From Agarophyton chilense (taxonomy: Eukaryota; Rhodophyta; Florideophyceae; Gracilariales; Gracilariaceae): a stretch of 64,000 bases of DNA. Numbering within the stretch: position 1 is the first letter of the stretch; each line of letters opens with the position of its first letter. Location of the stretch: contig JARGXX010000011.1 of assembly GCA_030374765.1 (NCBI GenBank), forward strand, positions 124,001 to 188,000, given 5' to 3'. A program made the translations under genes and the position numbers. Below are positions 55,952 through 64,000 of this stretch, in pieces. The notes below the pieces were generated by a model, which saw only the letters and a program-made list of their open reading frames with translations, was not told where the DNA came from and ran no database searches.

Positions 55952-58005
55952 TGTGATCCAGTGGATTCCGGTCCAAAAGATCTTATCCAACTTTGACGAG
56001 ATGATGCTCTAGATGCACCAGATGGTGCTATTCTGTTCTTGGTGAAACTATGAGCTCAAACGCGTTCCTTGATGTTCTGCTTATAATGACAAACTTTATA
56101 AACAAGCAGCCAACTCTGAAAGCATTTCACTTGGGGGTTTTTGTGAGAGATTCCCTTACAAAATGATTGCTCCGCAAATGCCGGCTTGTAGCATCAGAAA
56201 AACGCCATGACCCTGCCTATGCGTGTAGACCGGAAAGCGCAGCTCGACTACCTGTTGCCATGTCAGGAAGTGGAGATAGTAGGGGCGTAATGCCGTCAAC
56301 TGAATTGATTAGATGCGATATGAAACCAATGACTACAAAGGAAATAGTCTTTGTTTGCCAGTGATCCCTGATACCAACTCTGTTGCACTAGTTGGCCACC
56401 TTCTCTCCAGTTTGGGGTAGAACAGCCAGCTACCAAGGGCTGTATTACGTACCATGAGCACGGCAAACACATACGGGCTGAAGAGCTTTCATAGGCTTGG
56501 TAGACAAATCGGGCTGCTATTGCGGACTGCATGCTCTTAGTCAAATCACGAGAACAGGACGTTGAAGTACAACATCTCGGCGATTCGCGCTGCTTGCCAG
56601 CCAACAAGCACTGAAAAAAGACCCGATAGTAGCCGATCTCAGATGGTCACCTTGTGTAACCAAGCTTGATAGCAGTCATGCTAACGAGATGCTTTCAGGG
56701 AGACGGAGATGTTGACGTTTTGTATGGCAGATGACAAGTTGTTGTTGTTCAAGTCACGATTTGGGTTCATTGTCGAGGGAAGAAGTGTTCAAACAAACAG
56801 TCGTTGCCTCTCCTCGGTTTGAGAGGGTGGCGAGGTAGTAGGTTTTATATCTCCCGTAAACCCTGCAAAACCAGGAGATCCCTTGTAGCCAGAATCACAG
56901 GGGGCCATTACAGTGCCTACAATCACTATCTTCGCCTTTCTATCGTAACACTAATCAACACAGACGAGGGACCGCAAATTCATCTCTTCTATCAACAAGC
57001 TTCTCCAAGGGAGCTATGCCAACGCTGTTCCATCAAGAAGCCCTTCCGATTGTACAGCACGCCTCTTTCTGACTTCAGTGCAAACTGCGAGAATAGTGCA
57101 TATAAACTTAGGCTTCTCATCTTTGAGACAGAAACGCTCATATGCGCCCAGATATAAGCATTTTTGGCCTTTGAACGACCAGCGAGACAGCGCGTGAAAA
57201 TAGGCCGATTCAATTTGCCCTTCTCAATTTCATTCAAGCGTAGAATCTACGGGATGACTTCATGGTTGGAAGCAAGGCTTCGGACACAATAAAACCTGTC
57301 CTTTTAGAAGGATTAAGAGTAGCAATGAGGGAGATGTCATTGCCAACTGGAAGCAAGAAAGAGCAAAGGAGGCACACGGTGTCTGTATCTATTCTTTTAG
57401 TAACCTCGAAGAAAAGGTACTGGTGCAGTGGTACACAAACAGTCTACGCTGTTGGAACGGTGTACATCGTGATCGTGCTGTTTGCGTAGTGTGCGCTCGC
57501 GCGGTGTGGGCACAGGCGCAGGAAAGAGGGGGGCAAAGAAGCAGGCCGCAACAAACTCTTCGGTCTGGCCACTTCTCCCCGGGCTGGCCCCATCCGTTAG
57601 GCGCCAGCCCGCTTTACCTAGTAATCGCTCCTTCTCCCGGGCCGCTCCTCTGGGAGGGGCGCGGGAGGGGCGCGAGGTGCGCTCAGCGGAGAGACAGCTC
57701 TGACAGGCTGTCACACTCCCCCAGTTTGCGGGAATGGTAGTGCCGTAAAGTTGTCCGCTGATCCGCCGTGGTCTCGGAAACGCAACGGGTTGAAGGAGCA
57801 AAAAAAGCGCGCCTGCGCTGCGCCGTGAGCGTCAGGTAGTGCGGTCACCGGCGGCCGCGGGTCAGTATAAACGCTAGGTGGTAGGGCGCACGGCAGTAGC
57901 ACGTTAACGAAGATCAAGCGCGACGCTCCAGTGACGAGCCCACCAATCCTTAGGTTGGGTGGGGCTCAAAGGAGCAAGTAGTCAACCAGAATCCCGTCCC
58001 TCGAA
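55952..58005. other. Stretch without recognised genes, GC-rich from ~57480
   Basis: Short frames at 56296-56607 (-) and 56804-57157 (+) have no motifs. From about 57480 to 58000 the DNA becomes GC-rich with GGGCGCGGGAGGGGCGCG-like runs (57650-57675), resembling the upstream region of a GC-rich gene. The frames across it on both strands are probably composition artefacts. Confidence 0.45.
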
Positions 58006-58108
58006 ATGATTCAGGCGCGTGCGCGGGTGTGGCTAGTCGAGGCGGAGGATCAAAACGGACCATCGCGAGAAGATTCACGAAGCGGGAAGCAATTCCCCGC
58101 GTGGCGCG

Positions 58109-59526
58109 ATGGTGCCGCCTTCCCCCTCGACGGTCACACGGGCGGTCATGCAAGAGGTTCGAAATATGATGCGCAATTGGGAACATCCACTCCGATCGTT
58201 GTCAACGGGGGCTCCTGTATGGCGCAATACTCGATTAAGAAGCGGTGTGTTGAAGGCTGCAGGGACGAAGCTAGTGGTCAGAAAAGCAGGACTTTCGAGG
58301 ATGTGGTCACGAAGAGGATCCAGGAGCGTGTGAGGAATCACACAAAAACTGACGGACTCGTCCCGCAACTGTATGAATGAGGGAAAAAGTAAGTGGACCT
58401 TGGAAGAAGTGTTTGCCATCGCGCGTAGCGACCAGAATCGTCAGGAGAGGTACTTGCTACAGCATGTAGACGGCCGCCACCGTTATTGCAGGTGGCCAGA
58501 ACTGGTGGCCATTGCTGGAAGGGCCATTGCAGAGTGGTGTCGTGCGCGCCCAGGACGGGGGCTGGAGCACGGCAAGGCTGCACGGCTTGGGTTGTACCAA
58601 CATATGGACGGCGGTGAAGAGTGGAAAATCGATGCGGTGATATATGTGCCTCACGACACAGTCCTTCGATCGGAACGAGGAGTGCTTCGCGTGAGTGGGC
58701 CTGCATATTATGCACGCAATCATGATGAGCCTGAGTGGGGCTGGCATCAGGTACATCTATACACGGTTCAAGGGATTGGTTTGGCAAACGCTTTGTCCCA
58801 TCAAGGCATATGGCACGGGCGCATTGGTTGCACTTTGGAGCACGATGCTCATACAGATTCGTATCAGATTGAACCAACTTGCGACGCAAGTGTAATTGAT
58901 GCGCTCGATAGCTACTGTTATCGGTATCCTCTGGTCCCAGTGCGGGTCTCGAGCCCTGGGGCGAGACCATCGTCTGAGTGTACCAGTGAGCATGAGCTGC
59001 GCGGAGATCGGATTATTGTGTGTAAAACAGCAGAGGTATGCTTGCAAGCGTCATTAGCAAACGCCATTTCGGAGGTGATCGGTGAGGAGTACGCAAGGGA
59101 AGTGATGTTAAATCCAGTTCTTCCTGTAATGCTTTCTTCAAAAGCGCGGCTCAGTGGGTTAACATCAATGCGAAAAGGGTGCTCTTGAAACGAGTGCGGA
59201 TCGACTCAGCGTCGGGGATCGGCAAGATGGAGTGGCTTCTCTCGCAAAACACCGGGGTGTTTTTGGTGCGACTTCGTGCGCAAAATGTGGATCATGTCGT
59301 GTGTGTGAACGCGACCAAGGGCCATATTTTAGATGCAGTCGAGCAGAATCCATTGCGTTTCTGCGAGCGAGCAATCGAGTGCTGTGTTGGAGATCCAGCT
59401 CGGTATGAGAGGATATTGGAGATTAGAAAGGTGAGAGAGGTTACGGCATCCACTGTGAAGAACCAAAATGCATCCAGCTCGAGTGCGAAAAGGCGCAAAC
59501 GTAAGAGAGAACAAGGAGAAGTTTGA
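58109..59526 (+). CDS. Papain-like peptidase-like protein, split across frames
   Basis: The plus strand is coding-like and GC-rich over 1.4 kb: 58109-58333 and 58373-59188 share one frame, and 59179-59526 continues in another with a 10-bp overlap. The C-terminal half resembles a papain- or OTU-like cysteine peptidase: CLQASLANAISEVIGEEYA (about 59040-59095) is a candidate nucleophile helix, and VDHVVCVNATKGHILDAVE (about 59285-59345) a candidate His box with a following Asp/Asn strand. The tail is basic (AKRRKRKREQ). The N-terminal half (LEEVFAIARSDQ, WPELVAIAG) is unrecognised. Such domains occur in several eukaryotic mobile elements, so this may be an element's gene rather than a host one. 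A copia fragment adjoins on the right. Whether the frame change is decay or an intron is unclear. Confidence 0.45.
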
Positions 59527-59540
59527 ATGTAGTTGGGAAT

Positions 59541-61650
59541 TTAAGAAGAATGTGTAGCAGTGATTGATAATGGTATGTCTTCGGGAATTATTCCTTCAGA
59601 CATTATCTTGTTCAACTCCTTGAAGGCATGAGGATTGATTTTTGTCAATGCGTCAGCCGGGTTCTTCGGTTCAGGAATCCAGTCCAGAGGGTTTATCTCG
59701 TGAGCTTCGAAGGAGTCCCCTAACCTTGAGACCGTTGGACGAAGTCGATAGTCCTTCTGCTCATGCAGCGTAGAAATTGTGCTATAGAGACCATACGAAT
59801 CTACTAGCATCTGCAGTGTTGGCCATGGGGCCTTCCCGTTTTCGTCCGAAAGGTAAGGAAGTGTTTCAGCGAGGTAAATAGCCCGGTTGGCGGTGTGGGC
59901 AGCGGCAAGAATATCCGCGCCTGCAGAAGAGAAGGACACCCGACTCTGTTTGGAGCTTTGCCAGGTTAACGTGTGGTACCTTGTTTGAGAAGCATGGCTT
60001 TAGTCCAGGCCACAAAGAAGTCCTGTTTGGCCGTAAGAACTCGAACCAGATGCGGCATCACTGAACGCAAGCACTCGCACATCCAACGCTCGTTTAGACA
60101 GCGGAGATTCCGGTGCTTGGAAAAGGAGTGCCGGTGCTAACGACCGGATGTGAGAGAGCTTCAAGCGTGAAACATTCTGCTGCAGCTTGCTCGCGACGAG
60201 CGAAGCTTGTGGGAGAATACCGTGTCCTAGAAAGTTCAACTTTCCGGTTAAGCTTTGAAACTCACGAAGTTCGGCTGTGCAATCTTCATCGTTTTGTTTC
60301 TTGCGGCTGTGCGCAAGATCGATTTGTTCGATGGAAGCAAGGAACTCTTCCATACTCAGCTTGATGCTGAAGTCTGGGAGTTGCTTGATGAAGAGACTGT
60401 TGAAGACGATGTCGGTGCCGTAGTTGAACCTCCCGACATCGAACTTGGCCGAGATATTCTCGCGTAGCTCTTTCAGATGCGAAGGAGTTCCTGCGAAGAT
60501 CATGTCATCAACAACTTTGGCTAAGATCAGAGTAATTTCTCCTGACTTCCAAAGCAAGAACAGTTGTGGCACTCCGGGAACGGATACGAAACCGGAGTCG
60601 AGTAGCCATTCTTCCACGCAAAGCTGCCAGAGCCTTCGTGAATCGACGAGTCCATATGCTGGCGCCAAAAGCTTCCATACTTCATCGATATATGTTGTCC
60701 ATCCGGGCGGCGGACGCACGTATATATCACGATTGAGACGGCCGGCTTGTAGGTAAGCGGACTTGACGTCGAGGGAGGCGATTGTAAAATGGAACGACGA
60801 AGCAATTGAGAGAAGTAACCGAATGGTGGGGAACTGAGCAGTTGAGGAGTCCGAACGGAGATCGTTCTTCTCGCGATCTTTGTTCCCATGTGGAACCAGT
60901 CGGCATTTGAGTTTCATCGTATCAATCTGACCATCGTGCTTTATGACGAAGAAGTGATGCGATGAGATTAGGTTTGCGTTCTTGGGAAGAGAAAGTATTG
61001 ACACTGGGCGATAAGCTTTGCGCTCGTGGTAGCATTGTTTCTCCTTTGCTATTGCTTCATCCAGTAACCATCTCGGAGCACATTGGAGCTTGTGTTCGGA
61101 TAGCGGCTCATTCCCCAAGCGTTGATACAAGTCCTTAAGGATGACTTGCTTGGTCGATTGCAAGGACGTCATGGGGGGAAGACCGTCCAGGTTAGCCGAG
61201 GGTTGATATTGGCCTATATCCTTGGACGGCATGTTGAGAGGACGGACAACTTGGCTTCTTGAGAGGTAGGCAGAGCTGAAGGGGTGATCATCCCACTCGT
61301 CGAAAGCGGTGTCGAACTCTAGATCGTCACGGAGGACGGGGGCATGATCGGTCACACGGATTAGTTCACTATCTGGTGAGGGCTGGCGTTCCTCTTGGAT
61401 GTCTTGTAGCTCCGGCTCGTGTGATTCCGGAAATTCAGCTGACCCTAGTTCGATTCTTTCGACTTCTAGTAACAGCTGGGAAGAAGGACGAATTCGAAGA
61501 TCCTCGTAAGCTACTGTATACGTATACCCGCGGAGGTCCTTAGTGGCGCACACAATTACGTAGTGCTGAAAGACTTCCTTCACGTATCCAGCGTACCATT
61601 TTCCACGCTTCGTGGTCTTTTTGAAGAAGTATACAAATGAATAATTGAGA
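59541..61650 (-). mobile_element. Ty1/copia pol, same family as 32048-37511 (fossil)
   Basis: The minus-strand frame at 60000-61583 holds the integrase end (WYAGYVKEVFQHY), acidic linker, and RT landmarks NANLISSHHFFVIKHD, LDVKSAYLQAGRLNRDIY and the V-D-D active site in AKVVDDMIFAG. RNase H follows at 59541-59939 with LVDSYGLYSTISTLHE and NPADALTKINPHAF. The retained part is nearly open, with about one break. Gag, protease, most of integrase and both LTRs are missing; the left-hand end in its own orientation is cut where the LTR at about 61650-61888 begins, so the neighbouring copia element probably inserted into it. Confidence 0.92.
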
Positions 61651-61888
61651 ATACGGTTGACAGTGGTAGCGGTATCAGATAACGATCAGAGGTAGTTTAT
61701 CAAAAAATGGGGAGAACCTCTGTGAAGGTCCACTTCTCAAGAACAAGTGCAGTGTTCTGTCTTATATATCAGATGGTCTATTGCATGTCAGTACTCACAC
61801 AGATTCATTGTTGCATGGACAGTTTCTCACAGCCGGTTACTTGACCAGTACTTCACGTCCATTGAAAGTGAGTCTCTGTAACTCAACA
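61650..61888 (-). repeat. 3' LTR of the right-hand copia element
   Basis: On the minus strand it begins TGTTGAGTTACAGAG right after the purine-rich tract AAAAAGAAAAGAGAA that follows pol. It contains a TATA-like GATATATAAG near 61760. Its inner boundary is estimated from where the neighbouring copia integrase frame resumes, since the 5' LTR is outside the window. Confidence 0.6.
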
Positions 61889-61918
61889 TTCACATTGATT
61901 CTCTTTTCTTTTTGAACC

Positions 61919-64000
61919 TCAACCTGTAGAGTATTTGCTTTCTTTTGTCTCTGACTCAGTAAATCCGAGTGCTAGCTTTCCAGAGTACAATGTCACGTTC
62001 AGCGTCTCGCAAAGAGGGCTGTTTGGTTTTGTCAGCGGATCAGCAATGTTCAGCTTTCCTGGTATCCACGATATTTTGTTGACGTTGTGTGTTTCAAATT
62101 CATACCTGATAACACTCACATCTCCTCTTATAGATTTGTCAATCGAGTTTCGGCATGTGGACAATGATGTAAATAGATCTTTGGAATCAAGCACCAATAT
62201 CACTTCTATTTCCATTGTTAGCAGCTGTCTGTAGGCATCAGCGATTCGTTTGGCGTCATCAATTGCTTCTCCAGCAGCCAATATTTCTGCAGCGCCGATT
62301 GATTTCACTGGTCGCTTAGATTTGTGACTACACCAAGAGATGGTGTGAAAAATAGCCCCTTCTTGACATTGCCCAAATAGCAGGCCAATACAAAAACCAA
62401 GCTGGCCATGATCAACCAGTCGACTAGCATCAGAAAAGGCGAGGACTGACATTTGGTATGAGCTCTTGTCTCGGGGTCTTGTGTATTGTATAGTTGTCCC
62501 CAGTTTTTTCAGTAGTCGTAAAATGTTAATCTGTGAGATTAGCGTATGGACTGTTCCTTGCGGTATCTTTTGCTGTAAATAGCTCGCATAAAAGGCACAC
62601 AGCGGCGAAGCTGCTATACCAAGCCATCCAAGTGAACTGCTGACAGATCGGAAGCTTTTTTCTTCAATCGCAGTCATTTTCTCATTGATTTCTCTTCGTC
62701 TCTGTCTGCTTATAGGGAATGACTCCAACAACTGCAGTTTAGCATCTGCATTGACATGAATAGTGAAATCATCTTCCTGAGAAATTTGTAGTCCATAAAA
62801 CAGAAATGTGCCAGGACCATAACATATCGTACCGAGTTCATACGAGGCTTGAATTTTCTGGATTGTTTCCTCAACTAAATCCCTCGGACCTCCAAGAAGG
62901 ACATCGTCAACGATTTTGACAGCGACTAAAATTAGTTTTCCAGTCATATCAGTCTTAAGGAACATTTGCGGGATAAAAAGTATTTGAACGAATCCGAAAG
63001 ACTTCAAAAGATTGTCACTGAGCTCTTGCCACTTGGCGTTGGCATTTACCAAGCCATAGGCCGCAGTTAGCAATAGCCATAGGTGATTCTTGTCCAAACT
63101 TTCTCTGGGAGGAATAACATAAACATCTCTTAAGCTTTTCCAGTCTGGAGGAACGCGCTCTTAAAATCGATTTTAGCTATACACCACTTGAAGATAGTTG
63201 CCAGTGACAAAAGTATTCGTATCCCAGCAGGTGAACACGTCGCTGAATCTGTTTTCAGGTCATTTTTCTCGCGATCCATGTTTCCGTGTGGGGCTATGCG
63301 TGCTTTCATCTGAAGGGTGTTGTCATCATTATTCTTAATCTTGTATATGACATGGCTAGAGATTATGTTGGCATTCCGTGGGATATCTGATTTGTGTACC
63401 ACGTTAACTGTCTCTTTGAACTTCTTCTCTTCTTTCTCATAAGCATTAATCAGTGGGAATGACGTGAAACCTTGAGCTTGAAAAAATTGAAAATCTTTCA
63501 ATCCGAAATGATTCTTGTAGTGTTGGAGAACTTCTTGCTCAGAGCTTGTAATCTTCAGTGGAATCACAGAGTTTGCTTCTAGGATGTCGGTGTTATTGTA
63601 TCTCCAGGTCTCTTGTTCAAGATCTAGTGTCTCAGTCTCACCGTCATCATAATTAACAGTGACCTTGTTATCATCTGCAGCTCCAATTGTTCCAGGGTAA
63701 TACACATTGTCTAGAGGCCAAAATACCTCGATGTTGTCCCCACTCGAGGGAAGGGCATTATAACTATCACCTGTTCCATTCTGAAACGTTTGATCAACAT
63801 AGGGTTCAATATTTTCTTCTTTGCATGCCTTGGAGTGACCATATTTTGGAGAAGTAACTGCAGGGGGGGTGGATAAAACCGTTTCAATACACTCATCAAC
63901 GTTCCATTCCAATATGTCAATTGCTTCTTGTATCATTGATGCAATGCTGTCTTCTTTGAGGGCAGGGCGAACATCTTCGATAGCAGCTGTTAAATTTTTT
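61919..64000 (-). mobile_element. Ty1/copia element, 3' half (fossil)
   Basis: Minus-strand frames at 63130-63936 and 61919-63097 hold the acidic linker, RT start (NANIISSHVIYKIKN, APHGNMDREKNDLK, IDFKSAFLQTG), the V-D-D active site in AVKIVDDVLLGG, the RNase H domain (LAFSDASRLVDHGQLG) and the end ADPLTKPN. A stretch near 63600-63700 (KVTVNYDDGETETLDLEQETW) resembles a small SH3- or Tudor-like fold within the linker, which is unusual. Pol looks nearly whole here, with about one break. Gag, protease, integrase and the 5' LTR lie beyond the right edge. The same family contributed the relics at 15061-16342 and 16730-17014. Confidence 0.92.

Noticed and set aside
57397-57801. Overlapping frames on both strands in the GC-rich stretch
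   Set aside because: Open on both strands because high G+C depletes stop codons; no domain seen on either strand.
58338-58970. 210-codon minus-strand frame
   Set aside because: A shadow of the plus-strand coding-like region at 58373-59188, which has the better motif content.
1-64000. CRISPR arrays, bacterial operons and ribosome-binding sites
   Set aside because: None seen. Spliced gene structure, TATA boxes, LTR retroelements and Tc1/mariner elements show a eukaryotic nuclear sequence.

Overview
The window is eukaryotic, repeat-dense and gene-poor. Host genes are mostly single-exon, separated by AT-rich DNA. At least two have a TATA box about 90-100 bp before the ATG, and one carries an 83-bp GT-AG intron. 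Secreted cysteine-rich proteins, mostly intron-poor genes and many Ty1/copia relics would fit a multicellular red alga (florideophyte), but that is an inference from style; no diagnostic host marker was found.

Host genes I can support: a secreted subtilisin-like protease (9149-10324, +), a small secreted protein (19675-20208, -), a GNAT N-acetyltransferase (27184-27828, -) and a two-exon, 628-residue secreted cysteine-rich protein (44123-46092, -). Weaker candidates are two short secreted ORFs (about 21378-21762 and 55742-55951, -), a decayed N-terminal fragment of class 2 dihydroorotate dehydrogenase (5819-6232, +) and a papain-like peptidase-like ORF pair (58109-59526, +).

Most of the rest is mobile DNA. 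From left to right: a Ty3/gypsy-type LTR element (1-2763, -) inserted into a tyrosine-recombinase coding region, which is followed directly by a family X DNA polymerase-like region (2764-4058); a decamer minisatellite (5311-5570); DIRS-like and copia relics with an inverted pair of LTR-like repeats (12127-17014), one bearing a run of 39 G; a gypsy relic (24026-25490); a Tc1/mariner element with paired direct repeats inside its inverted repeats (28125-29423) and a decayed sister (50035-51328); a large DDE transposase relic (29500-31430, -) with a related fragment on the other strand (26672-26932); a copia element with both LTRs and a 5-bp target duplication (32048-37511); further integrase, gypsy and gag relics; a third Tc1/mariner relic (54490-55650); and a nested pair of copia elements at the right end (59541-64000, -).

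The observations most worth following are the juxtaposed tyrosine recombinase and polymerase X at 2764-4058, a perfect heat-shock-element array in an LTR terminus found at two sites, the amplified palindromic module inside a gypsy LTR, the two-tier inverted repeats of the mariner pair, and the unassigned peptidase-like gene at 58-59.5 kb.
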